The notes below the pieces were generated by a model. It ran no database searches. It worked only from the letters and a program-made list of their open reading frames with translations, and was not told where the DNA came from. DNA of 64,000 bases. It comes from Bdellovibrionales bacterium RIFCSPHIGHO2_01_FULL_40_29. Lineage in GTDB: Bacteria > Bdellovibrionota > Bdellovibrionia > Bdellovibrionales > Bdellovibrionaceae. Location of the stretch: NCBI GenBank assembly GCA_001771815.1, contig MEPU01000013.1:496001-560000 (forward strand). The letters are read 5' to 3'. This document shows positions 33,495 through 41,423 of this stretch, piece after piece; position 1 is the stretch's first letter, and each line of letters begins with the position of its first letter. The translations under genes were made by a program, and so were the position numbers.

Positions 33495-35891
33495 CTAATT
33501 TGGTGCGATCAGATTTAAAATCTTTCCAGCTTTGTAAATTACTTTTGTCGGTTGTTTGCCAGCAAGTGCCGATATAACAGTCGAGATTTTCAAGGCCTCT
33601 GTGACGGCTGTTTTTTCATCAGTCGTTAAAGTAATTTCAATCGTTCCGCGCATCTTGCCGTTGACCTGAACGCCCATGGTAACGGTGTCATCCACACAAA
33701 GAGCTGGATTGAACGTTGGCCAAGTCGCATTTACGACCAAGCCATCGCCACCGAGGGCTTGCCAGATTTCTTCGGCCACATGGGGCGCAAAAGGTTGCAA
33801 GAGCTGAGCTAAAGGCAGAAGAGCTTTCTTTGATTTGCAGTCAAATTTATAAAGATCGTTCACAAAAATCATCATTTGGCTGATCGAGGTGTTGAAACTC
33901 ATGTTTTCAATATCCTCGGTAATCTTTTTGATGGTTTTGTGCAGACTTTTCTCAACCTCAGCTGGAAGTTCTAAATCTGTTGCATGTCCTACACCGGTCT
34001 CTTCATTTGCGGCCAAACGATAGAAGCGATCAAGAAATCTTTTCACACCATCAATTCCCGAAGAGGACCAGGGTTTGTCTTTATCCATGGGGCCAAGAAA
34101 ACAAACAAAGCAGCGAAGAGCATCAACACCGTATTCTCCGGCCACTTCGTCCGCAGGAATGACATTGCCACGCGACTTCGACATTTTTTCTCCGTCAGGA
34201 CCTAAAATCATACCTTGATGGGCTAACTTTTTAAAAGGTTCATCGACCGGAGAAATTCCGGCATCAAAAAGAACTTTGGTCCAAAAGCGTGAATACAATA
34301 AATGACCGACAGTGTGCTCAGGCCCTCCGACATAAAGATCAACGGGCATCCAGTATTTTGCGGCTTGCTGACTAAAAGCCTCTTTGTCGTTGTGGGGATC
34401 GGCATAACGAAAAAAATACCAAGATGATCCTGCGGCACCAGGCATGGTGTCAGTTATTCTTTTTCCAGTTAAACCGTGTGAGTTGTAATTCACCCATTCC
34501 GTATTTTTTGCTAAGGGAGCTTCACCAGACTCAGAAGGTTCATAATTAGCGACTTCCGGTAAGACAACAGGCAACTCATTTAAGGGAACGGCTTTCAGCG
34601 TTCCGTCGGGTGTTTGAACGATGGGGAAGGGTTCTCCCCAGTAACGTTGGCGTGAAAAAAGCCAGTCTCGTAATTTATAATTGATCTGTTTTTTCCCTAA
34701 ATTTTCCGATTCAAGATAGGCAATCATTTTTGTAACAGCTTCTGATTTCAATAAACCATTTAAAAAATCAGAGTTTATCAATTTGCCTTCACCCGTAAAT
34801 GGTAGGTCAGATTCAGATTCTAAAACGCGCAGGATGGGAAGAGAAAATTTTTGAGCAAATTCGAAATCACGTTCATCGTGGCCGGGAACGGCCATGATAG
34901 CTCCGGTGCCGTAATCCATCATCACATAGTCTGCAATCCAGACGGGGATTTCTTTTTTATTTAACGGATTAATCGCGTAGCCGCCTGTAAAAACTCCGGT
35001 TTTTTCAGTGGTGGCTTTGCGATCGACTTCTGATTTTTTAGCAGTTGTTTCTATATAGGATGAAACAGATGTGGCTTGATCTGCAGAGGTCAGTTTTTTG
35101 ACAAGGGGATGTTCTGGAGCAAGAACCATAAATGAAACACCAAATAAAGTATCCGGGCGGGTGGTGAATACTTCTAGTTTTTCATTTTGGCCTTTGACTG
35201 AGAAAAATACCGAAGCCCCTTCGGATTTTCCAATCCAATTGCGCTGGCCTTCTTTGGTGCGTTCGGGCCAATCCAGTTTATCCAAATCATTTAACAGTCG
35301 CTCAGCATAATCTGTGATCTTTAGCATCCATTGTTTCATCGGCACACGTATCACGGGATGCCCGCCACGTTCTGATTTTCCATCGATGACTTCGTCATTT
35401 GCCAAAACAGTTTTTAAAGCAGGACACCAATTCACGGGAACTTCTTTTTGATAGGCTAAGCCTTTTTCAAATAATTTTATAAAAATAGCTTGTGTCCATT
35501 TGTAATAACTAGGATCAGCTGTGGAAATTTCACGGGACCAATCAAAGCTAAATCCATATTTTTTCAAAGTCGAGCGAAACCCCGCGATGGATTTTTCAGT
35601 TGTGATAGCAGGGTGAACACCTGTTTGAATAGCAAATTGTTCAGCGGGTAAACCAAAGGCATCGTATCCCATGGGATGAAGCACATTGAAACCACGTGCA
35701 CGCTTGTATCTGGAGACAATATCGCCAGGAGTGTAAGATGCAATATGTCCCATATGTAATCCTGATCCAGATGGGTAGGGAAACATATCGAGAGCGTAGT
35801 ATTTTGGTTTTTTGGAATCTGTTTCAGTTTTGTAAGCTTGCTGTTTATCCCAAATATTTTGCCATTTTTCTTGAATTTCGATGTGTTTCAT
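33495..35891 (-). CDS. leuS: Leucyl-tRNA synthetase
   Basis: Charges tRNA-Leu with leucine. Class-I signatures are PYPSGSGLHMGHIASYTPGD (HIGH) and GEKMSKSRGNVIP (KMSKS). The CP1 editing domain is recognisable from FTTRPDTLFGVSFMVLAPEHPL and MAVPGHDERDFEFA. The anticodon-binding domain and a final NGKMRGTIEI domain complete it. It has about 798 residues, slightly shorter than E. coli LeuS (860). The ATG at 35891 (MKHIEIQEKW) is preferred over GTG 35897. The gene is preceded by a strong hairpin terminator only ~40 nt upstream, which is unusual for a housekeeping gene. Confidence 0.97.
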   Translation of the reverse strand: MKHIEIQEKWQNIWDKQQAYKTETDSKKPKYYALDMFPYPSGSGLHMGHIASYTPGDIVSRYKRARGFNVLHPMGYDAFGLPAEQFAIQTGVHPAITTEKSIAGFRSTLKKYGFSFDWSREISTADPSYYKWTQAIFIKLFEKGLAYQKEVPVNWCPALKTVLANDEVIDGKSERGGHPVIRVPMKQWMLKITDYAERLLNDLDKLDWPERTKEGQRNWIGKSEGASVFFSVKGQNEKLEVFTTRPDTLFGVSFMVLAPEHPLVKKLTSADQATSVSSYIETTAKKSEVDRKATTEKTGVFTGGYAINPLNKKEIPVWIADYVMMDYGTGAIMAVPGHDERDFEFAQKFSLPILRVLESESDLPFTGEGKLINSDFLNGLLKSEAVTKMIAYLESENLGKKQINYKLRDWLFSRQRYWGEPFPIVQTPDGTLKAVPLNELPVVLPEVANYEPSESGEAPLAKNTEWVNYNSHGLTGKRITDTMPGAAGSSWYFFRYADPHNDKEAFSQQAAKYWMPVDLYVGGPEHTVGHLLYSRFWTKVLFDAGISPVDEPFKKLAHQGMILGPDGEKMSKSRGNVIPADEVAGEYGVDALRCFVCFLGPMDKDKPWSSSGIDGVKRFLDRFYRLAANEETGVGHATDLELPAEVEKSLHKTIKKITEDIENMSFNTSISQMMIFVNDLYKFDCKSKKALLPLAQLLQPFAPHVAEEIWQALGGDGLVVNATWPTFNPALCVDDTVTMGVQVNGKMRGTIEITLTTDEKTAVTEALKISTVISALAGKQPTKVIYKAGKILNLIAPN

Positions 35892-35899
35892 AGGCACCG

Positions 35900-35928
35900 A
35901 GTTTAGACAGCCTCGGGTGGAAAGTAAA
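35900..35928 (-). promoter_or_regulatory. Candidate leuS promoter squeezed between terminator and start codon
   Basis: Read on the minus strand, TTTACT-N17-TAAACT matches sigma-70 boxes at four of six positions each. It would start transcription only a few bases before the leuS ATG, giving an almost leaderless message. This is weak evidence, noted because the only alternative is read-through of the terminator at 35931-35956. Confidence 0.25.
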
Positions 35929-35930
35929 TA

Positions 35931-35956
35931 AAAAGCAGAGCTTACGCTCTGCTTTT
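35931..35956 (-). terminator. Strong intrinsic terminator hairpin upstream of leuS
   Basis: AAAAGCAGAGC-TTAC-GCTCTGCTTTT is a perfect 11-bp stem with a 4-nt loop. On the minus strand it is followed by a T-rich stretch (GCTTTTTATTT), so it would stop transcripts heading toward leuS. It is also T-flanked on the plus strand. It may end a small RNA transcribed from ~36.1 kb or act as an attenuator in the leuS leader. Confidence 0.75.
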
Positions 35957-36103
35957 CGAAGGAAGACTTTGGACGGCTACAACAACAATATGTTCTATCC
36001 CTAATTGTTTATTCGGGTAGTTCTAATCGTCTTGCCATTCGAAAGCTAGCCCTTGATCTTGGTAAAATGGTTTAAAATAAGACAACTGGACTCAATCTGG
36101 ATC

Positions 36104-36130
36104 TTCAAAAATTGACAGAGATGCCGATAA
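36104..36130 (+). promoter_or_regulatory. Possible sigma-28 promoter overlapping the start of the GGDEF gene
   Basis: GCCGATAA at 36123-36130 is a perfect FliA -10 box, the same as ahead of the DksA-like gene. The -35 at 11-nt spacing is TTCAAAAA, a poor match. Transcription from it would begin at about the GTG start (36138), so the message would be leaderless. Confidence 0.4.
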
Positions 36131-36137
36131 CTAAAGA

Positions 36138-37133
36138 GTGAAAAGAGATCCTAAAAGCAGACCAATTTTAGTTCTTGATGAAGACCCTCAAACCTTAGAG
36201 CTGATGCTTGAACCGTTGCGGTGGGAAGGCTATGACGTGCGCGGTTTAACTTCGGCGACGGAAGCCAGCGAATTTTTGAACTATTGGAAACCACAATTAA
36301 TCATTGTTGATCCGGAATTTTCAAATCAGGATGGTTTAAAGTATTTGAATTCATTGGCGCCTTTTTTAGAGACTACGGGTTTGATTATTGTCAGTTCAGA
36401 AAATTCAACCGAGCGTATTTCAGAGTGTTTGGATATGGGTGCTAGTGATTATATTTTATCTCCTTTTGTTCCTATGGAATTTTTAGCGCGTGTGCGTGCA
36501 CAATTGCGTTTTCGAGACGCAAAAGAAGACTTGTTAGAAGCCAATCACCAATTGCAAGAGCTTGTCGAGATTGATGATCTGACAGGTTTATTTAATATGC
36601 GTTCAATTTTTAGTAAGTTGGAATTTGAGATGGAGCGTGGAAAGCGCTTCAATCGTCCGGTGACAGTTGTGATGATTGATATGGATCATTTCAAAAGTGT
36701 TAATGATGGACATGATCATCTGTTTGGAAGTTATGTTTTATCAGAAGTTGGTAAAATTATAAAAACATCGACTCGAACGGTGGATATACCGGCTCGATAT
36801 GGTGGTGATGAATTTTTGATTGTTCTGTCTGAAACACCGTTGGCTGGAATCGAGCAGTTTTGCGAACGTCTTCGAGCGCGAATTGAACACGCGACTTTTT
36901 CACAGGGAAAAGATTCTATTAAGTTAACAATTTCAATGGGCTTTGCAACATCCACTTTGGGTGAACCTATTGCCGCTAAAGAATTGGTTCGTAAGGCCGA
37001 CATGGCTTTATATGAAGCCAAGAGGCGCGGTCGTAATCAGGTCTGTGCTTACAAGCCAGAGATTGATCGAAATACCAGCTTGGATCATTCGGCAGTGATT
37101 GATATTTTCGATAAAAAAAGAAAGACAGCTTGA
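36138..37133 (+). CDS. REC-GGDEF diguanylate cyclase
   Basis: Response-regulator-type enzyme expected to make cyclic di-GMP. The receiver domain (residues ~8-125) keeps the acidic pair (LVLDEDP) and phospho-acceptor Asp58 in LIIVDPEF, but the conserved lysine before Pro is Ser108 (DYILSPF against KPF). The GGDEF domain (residues ~140-310) has DDLTGLFN, the metal segment MIDMDHFKSVND, an intact YGGDEF signature (222-226), and the RxxD inhibitory site RTVD (213-216) at the correct five-residue distance. It should therefore be active and feedback-inhibited. No histidine kinase is adjacent. The GTG start has no ribosome binding site. It is divergent from leuS. Confidence 0.92.
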   Translation: MKRDPKSRPILVLDEDPQTLELMLEPLRWEGYDVRGLTSATEASEFLNYWKPQLIIVDPEFSNQDGLKYLNSLAPFLETTGLIIVSSENSTERISECLDMGASDYILSPFVPMEFLARVRAQLRFRDAKEDLLEANHQLQELVEIDDLTGLFNMRSIFSKLEFEMERGKRFNRPVTVVMIDMDHFKSVNDGHDHLFGSYVLSEVGKIIKTSTRTVDIPARYGGDEFLIVLSETPLAGIEQFCERLRARIEHATFSQGKDSIKLTISMGFATSTLGEPIAAKELVRKADMALYEAKRRGRNQVCAYKPEIDRNTSLDHSAVIDIFDKKRKTA

Positions 37134-37156
37134 TCAAGTTGTGACATACATGGACT

Positions 37157-38140
37157 ATGTTGCCGGATAAAAAAAGACAAATTGCTGCACTTATTTCGGT
37201 TGTTGTTAGCGTGATCGTTCTTTTTTGGAAACTCAAAGCCTATTATGCCACAAACTCCTCTGCGATTCTATCGGATGCTTTGGAAACAGTTGCCAATGTG
37301 ATCACATCATTTGTAGCCCTATTCGCAGTGAAGTTGGCTGATGAACCGGCGGATGCGAATCATCCTTATGGTCACGGTAAAGCCGAGCATTTTTCTGCTG
37401 CATTTGAAGGTGGTTTAGTTTTTTTTGCAGGCGTGACTATTATCTACAATGCATTTCAATTTTTTTATGCAGGACTTCAGGTTCAAAATATTCAAACGGG
37501 CGTCGAGTACTCTTTGATCGCCACTCTACTTAATTTGGTGGTGGGGTGGTATTTGCTTTCTACAGGGAGGAAAGAAAAATCACCGGCACTACGAGCTAGC
37601 GGAAAACATTTGCTTTCAGATGTGGTCACCACAGCGGGTGTTTTGATTGGATTGGGTATTATTTACTTCACCGGTTTTATGTGGATTGATCCGCTACTGA
37701 GTTTGTTGGTGGGTATTTGGTTGATTTATGATGCTTATAAAACAATGCGAATTAATTCCGGTGCATTGATGGATGAAACCAATGACGAGCTCTTGGAGCA
37801 GTTGGCCTATGCGATTGAAAAAAATCGTATGCAAGGTGTGATTGATATTCATAATCTTCGAATGATTCGCTCTGGAAATTTTCATCATATTGACGCTCAT
37901 ATGGTGGTGCCAGAATTTTGGACTGTTGAAATGGTTCACGAGATGTGCCACGAGTTTGAAAAGGCTGTTGTGAAAGCCTATGAATTTGATGGAGAATTTG
38001 CTTTTCACACAGATCCTTGTCAGCAAAAGTACTGTGCTGTTTGCCCCGTTGAGCCGTGTGCTATTCGAAAAGTGAAGTTCAAAGAATCCCGATTATTAAC
38101 CCGTGAGCACATGAAATTAGGCCCACAAGGTACAGAGTAG
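37157..38140 (+). CDS. Cation diffusion facilitator (CDF) metal transporter
   Basis: Inner-membrane antiporter exporting divalent cations such as Zn, Fe or Mn. The CDF core shows six helices beginning IAALISVVVSVIVLFWKL, the metal-site and signature segments ILSDALETVANVITSF and HPYGHGKAEHFSA, and a second acidic site around SGKHLLSDVVTTAGVL. The cytoplasmic C-terminal domain has IHNLRMIRSGNFHHIDAHMVVP. An unusual tail follows with four closely spaced cysteines (HTDPCQQKYCAVCPVEPCAI), a likely additional metal-binding or sensing site. It lies 23 nt after the GGDEF gene and 3 nt before trmB. Confidence 0.9.
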   Translation: MLPDKKRQIAALISVVVSVIVLFWKLKAYYATNSSAILSDALETVANVITSFVALFAVKLADEPADANHPYGHGKAEHFSAAFEGGLVFFAGVTIIYNAFQFFYAGLQVQNIQTGVEYSLIATLLNLVVGWYLLSTGRKEKSPALRASGKHLLSDVVTTAGVLIGLGIIYFTGFMWIDPLLSLLVGIWLIYDAYKTMRINSGALMDETNDELLEQLAYAIEKNRMQGVIDIHNLRMIRSGNFHHIDAHMVVPEFWTVEMVHEMCHEFEKAVVKAYEFDGEFAFHTDPCQQKYCAVCPVEPCAIRKVKFKESRLLTREHMKLGPQGTE

Positions 38141-38143
38141 ATC

Positions 38144-38848
38144 ATGATTGATGAAAAACGCAGACCAAAAATAAATATAACCAGAACCCTTCCGAAGCAA
38201 AATGCATACACATTAGCCCTGGATAATGAATTCAAAGATTTTGCATTTAATGAGGAGCGTGCTCCGTTGAACAAGGGCAAGTGGCGATCAGAAGTTTTTC
38301 ATGCTGCAGAATCTGTCCCATTGGATTTGGAAATTGGCACAGGATCTGGAATGCATTTTGCCCATCACGCCAATAAATACCCAGATCGTTTTTTAGTGGG
38401 ACTGGAACTCAAGTATAAACCGTTGATTCAGACTATTCGTCGTGCCCAAGCGCAGGGGAAAAAAAATTCAGCAATTTGTCGGTATCATGCCTTTAACATA
38501 GACTTGCTATTTGAAAAAAATGAATTGAACAATGTGTATATTCATTTTCCAGATCCTTGGGTGACTCCAAGAAAACCAAAAAACAGAGTGGTCAATCGCG
38601 CGATCTTAAGCGAACTTTATGAAATGCAGCGTTCGGGTTCTTTTTTAGAATTTAAAACAGATTCACGAGAGTATTTTTTGTGGTCGATGGATGAATTTAA
38701 AGAGACCAAGTACCAGGTTGAATATCAAACTTTGAATTTGTACGCTGAGGACACCATTTATAAGCGTGAAAATTATCAAACCACGTTTGAAAAAATTTTT
38801 GTAAAACAAGGGATCGAGATTAATTTTATCAAAGCCTGGAAAAAGTAG
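38144..38848 (+). CDS. trmB: tRNA (guanine-N7-)-methyltransferase
   Basis: Methylates N7 of guanine 46 in the tRNA variable loop using S-adenosylmethionine. Rossmann methyltransferase motif I is LDLEIGTGSGMHFAHHA, followed by VGLELKYKPLIQTIRRAQ. The family-specific motif is IHFPDPWVTPRKPKNRVV (FPDPW). LEFKTDSREYFLWSM and the terminal TTFEKIFVKQG match the TrmB C-terminus. The 234 residues are normal. It starts 3 nt after the CDF transporter, so it is probably on the same transcript. Confidence 0.93.
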   Translation: MIDEKRRPKINITRTLPKQNAYTLALDNEFKDFAFNEERAPLNKGKWRSEVFHAAESVPLDLEIGTGSGMHFAHHANKYPDRFLVGLELKYKPLIQTIRRAQAQGKKNSAICRYHAFNIDLLFEKNELNNVYIHFPDPWVTPRKPKNRVVNRAILSELYEMQRSGSFLEFKTDSREYFLWSMDEFKETKYQVEYQTLNLYAEDTIYKRENYQTTFEKIFVKQGIEINFIKAWKK

Positions 38849-38853
38849 GATTT

Positions 38854-39132
38854 TTACCAATAGCTAGACTTGAGAATCAAATCGGTCGTCACAGTTATTT
38901 GACACGACAGTCTTTCAGTTGGTGTGGCTCGATTTCGCAAAAGCGTATCGGATTCAAGAGGAGTGATTTTTGAAACTTCACCCTCGGTCATCAAGCGGCA
39001 TTTTCCACAAATTCCATCACCTAAGCACGATGACGCCACGGGAATACCCGCGTCCAAGAGGGTCTTCATCAAGTTGGCTCCGGCATGAACTTCTAGGATG
39101 AGATTTTTTTGAGGGAGATGAATTTTTGGCAT
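38854..39132 (-). CDS. Small 2Fe-2S plant-type ferredoxin
   Basis: A ~92-residue electron carrier. The cluster ligands are the CSSCLGDGICGKC arrangement and a fourth cysteine in RLSCQITV, as in plant-type ferredoxins. ATG 39132 (MPKIHLPQKNL) has AGGAAC about six bases upstream; the longer track start adds nine unlikely residues. Its redox partner is unknown. The desaturase at 0.6 kb and the aromatic hydroxylase are not expected to need it specifically. It is divergent from the SDR gene 34 nt away and convergent with trmB. Confidence 0.88.
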   Translation of the reverse strand: MPKIHLPQKNLILEVHAGANLMKTLLDAGIPVASSCLGDGICGKCRLMTEGEVSKITPLESDTLLRNRATPTERLSCQITVTTDLILKSSYW

Positions 39133-39166
39133 ACAAAGTTCCTGAGTTATTGTAAGCATAAAGTCG

Positions 39167-39850
39167 ATGCCAGAGCGAACATTTAGTCATAAAATTTCTG
39201 AAAAAGATCGAATTGCCATCCTGGGGGCTAGCCGGGGTTTGGGTTTTGCTTTGTATCAAGAGTTATCGCAACGCCACTTCAATTGTTCTTTTTTTGTGAG
39301 CTCGCGGAAAATCACAGAGCGGGCGTCTGATTTTTCTGAAAAAACGCATGTGCAGAGTCAGGATTATTCAAAAACTCCAGTGACAGAAGAATTTTTAAAC
39401 TCGCTTTGTGAGTTTGCTCCGACGCGACTTATTTATGTCGCCGGCGGTGGACCGCATGGGAGTTTTCATTCTAAAAAATGGAGTGACCATCAATGGGCCT
39501 TGAATACCAGTTTTTTGTATCCTGCGGAGCTATTGCACCGGATATTATCTCAGAATAAGTCATGGCCGGGATTGACTCAGATTGTGCTGGTGGGTTCGGA
39601 AATTGCCGAAGCCAAGCCTGATCTAGGGGCGGCCAGTTATGCTGCGGCCAAGCATGGATTACGTGGATTAGTGACGTCAATACAGGCTGAGCAGGGCTTG
39701 GGGCCGGAGGTTTTGTTATTTAGCCCAGGATATATGCAAACAGATCTTTTACCCGCTGAGAGTTGGCCTGTTCAGAAGGGTCTTGCTGTTCAGCCATCCC
39801 AGGTCGCCAAGGAATTGATCGCTTTCATAGAAAAAAACAATCAGCGTTAA
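39167..39850 (+). CDS. Short-chain dehydrogenase/reductase
   Basis: A classical-type SDR of 227 residues. The NAD(P)-binding loop is IAILGASRGLGFALYQEL (variant of TGxxxGxG). Arg and Lys residues soon after strand 2 (VSSRKITERASD) hint at NADP preference. VYVAGGG replaces NNAG; the catalytic pair is in GAASYAAAKHGLRG (YxxxK) with the serine in VLVGSEIAEAK. The substrate is unknown. trxB begins about 57 nt downstream on the same strand. Confidence 0.85.
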   Translation: MPERTFSHKISEKDRIAILGASRGLGFALYQELSQRHFNCSFFVSSRKITERASDFSEKTHVQSQDYSKTPVTEEFLNSLCEFAPTRLIYVAGGGPHGSFHSKKWSDHQWALNTSFLYPAELLHRILSQNKSWPGLTQIVLVGSEIAEAKPDLGAASYAAAKHGLRGLVTSIQAEQGLGPEVLLFSPGYMQTDLLPAESWPVQKGLAVQPSQVAKELIAFIEKNNQR

Positions 39851-39907
39851 GGGTTACATGCGCTTCGGATAGAATATACGCTAATGAACTTGAATGAGGT
39901 TATTCGT

Positions 39908-40858
39908 ATGTCAAAAACAGAATCAGATAAAAAAATTGAAGACGTGCTTATTATTGGATCGGGTCCGGCGGGTCTGACGGCAGCCATTTATGCAGCCCGT
40001 GCTCGATTGAACCCCTTGATGATCGAGGGCGAAGAGGCCGGTGGCCAGTTGATGATCACAACAGAAGTTGAAAATTATCCGGGGTTTGAGCATGGTATCA
40101 CCGGACCAGAATTAGTTGCGGTCATGCGTCAGCAGGCAGAACGATTTGGAACGCGATTTTTGACTCGGAATGTGACAGCCGTGGATTTTTCGGTGCGTCC
40201 ATTTAAAGTCAAAGTGGATGCAACAGAGTATTTTGCAAAATCAATTATTGTATCAACAGGGGCCAGTGCCAGTTGGTTGGGATTACCCAGCGAAAAACAA
40301 TACATGAATCGCGGCGTTTCTGCGTGTGCGACTTGTGACGGCGCATTTTTTAAAAATGTAGAAGTTGGTGTTGTCGGAGGTGGTGATACCGCAATGGAAG
40401 AAGCCAATTTTCTAACTCGATTTGCTTCGAAAGTTTATGTGATTCATCGCAGTGAAAATTTCAAAGCCTCGAAAATTATGCTGGAGCGGGCTCAGAAAAA
40501 TCCTAAAATTGAATTTATTATGAACAGCGTTGTCGATGAAGTTCTGGGAGATGGCAAATCTATCACGGCTTCAAAATTAAAAAATACAAAATCGGGCGAA
40601 ATCACTGAGCTGAAAATGCAGGGTCTTTTTATTGCCATCGGACACAAGCCAAACACTAAAATTTTTAATGGTGTTTTGGATATGAACGAAGCTGGATATT
40701 TAAAAACCAAACCAGGCACGACGTTTACAAATATTCCGGGTGTCTTTGCTGCGGGAGATGTTCAAGATCCGTACTATCGACAAGCCATCACTGCAGCTGG
40801 AACGGGTTGTATGGCCGCCATCGATGCGGAACGTTGGCTAGAAACACAGGGGCATTAA
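39908..40858 (+). CDS. trxB: Thioredoxin reductase
   Basis: FAD/NADPH enzyme that keeps thioredoxin reduced. The FAD loop is VLIIGSGPAGLTAAIYAARA, followed by GGQLMITTEVENYPGF. The redox-active disulphide is ACATCDGAFF (CATC), and the NADPH-binding loop VGVVGGGDTAMEEANFL and the C-terminal GVFAAGDVQDPYYRQAITAAGTG are complete. ATG 39908 (MSKTESDKK) has GAGG about 8 nt ahead; the track start 39884 adds eight residues. The next gene, a response-regulator receiver, begins 1 nt after the stop. Confidence 0.97.
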   Translation: MSKTESDKKIEDVLIIGSGPAGLTAAIYAARARLNPLMIEGEEAGGQLMITTEVENYPGFEHGITGPELVAVMRQQAERFGTRFLTRNVTAVDFSVRPFKVKVDATEYFAKSIIVSTGASASWLGLPSEKQYMNRGVSACATCDGAFFKNVEVGVVGGGDTAMEEANFLTRFASKVYVIHRSENFKASKIMLERAQKNPKIEFIMNSVVDEVLGDGKSITASKLKNTKSGEITELKMQGLFIAIGHKPNTKIFNGVLDMNEAGYLKTKPGTTFTNIPGVFAAGDVQDPYYRQAITAAGTGCMAAIDAERWLETQGH

Positions 40859-40859
40859 A

Positions 40860-41357
40860 ATGACAAAAAAGCTGAGCACGACAGATCTTATAAAAAAAAT
40901 TGAAAAATTAACTAAGCAGCGAATGGCCGAGCAGCCCATCGTCAGTTTGGATTCTTTTCGCGATGCTCAGCAAAAATTGCATCCTCAAAATATACTGGTT
41001 ATAGAAGATGACGAAACTCAGCGGCACTCGTTGAAGCGTATTCTGGAATCCAGCGGTTACCAAGTGAAGTTGGCTGCGGATGGTGCAGAGCTGACATTAT
41101 TATTAGATCAGGACCAAGATATTCATTTAATCTTAATGGATGTTGGACTGCCTTGGATCAACGGTTTTGAATTGGCGCAAATGATGAAAGAACACCGTGA
41201 TCTAAAAAAGATTCCGTTGATATTTTTATCGGCTCAGGCCGACGAGAAAGATTTTGATAAAGCTCGCGAAGTGGGAGCTGATGATTATATTAAAAAACCA
41301 TTTGATATCGAGAAACTAAAAATTCGCATTAGCGAATTATTGTCCGAACAAAAATAG
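40860..41357 (+). CDS. Stand-alone response-regulator receiver protein
   Basis: A single receiver domain (residues ~42-165) after a charged N-terminal stretch of about 40 residues (TTDLIKKIEKLTKQRMAEQP) that may be helical. The phosphorylation site is complete: ILVIEDDETQ, the phospho-acceptor in LILMDVGLP, the Ser/Thr switch in LIFLSAQAD, and the lysine in YIKKPF. There is no output domain, so it would act by protein-protein contact, as CheY or Spo0F do. It is coupled to trxB (1-nt gap) and followed by a strong terminator. Confidence 0.92.
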   Translation: MTKKLSTTDLIKKIEKLTKQRMAEQPIVSLDSFRDAQQKLHPQNILVIEDDETQRHSLKRILESSGYQVKLAADGAELTLLLDQDQDIHLILMDVGLPWINGFELAQMMKEHRDLKKIPLIFLSAQADEKDFDKAREVGADDYIKKPFDIEKLKIRISELLSEQK

Positions 41358-41370
41358 CCTCATAAATAAA

Positions 41371-41400
41371 AAAAGAGTCGGGGAGAAACCGACTCTTTTT
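41371..41400 (+). terminator. Rho-independent terminator after the receiver gene
   Basis: GAGTCGG and CCGACTC form a 7-bp stem (extended by A-T pairs to AAAAGAGTCGG) with a GGAGAAA loop and end in TTTTT. It also has an A-run on the other side, so it can serve the convergent lipoprotein gene. Confidence 0.9.
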
Positions 41401-41423
41401 CAAATGACTTTTCTAAGAATTTA

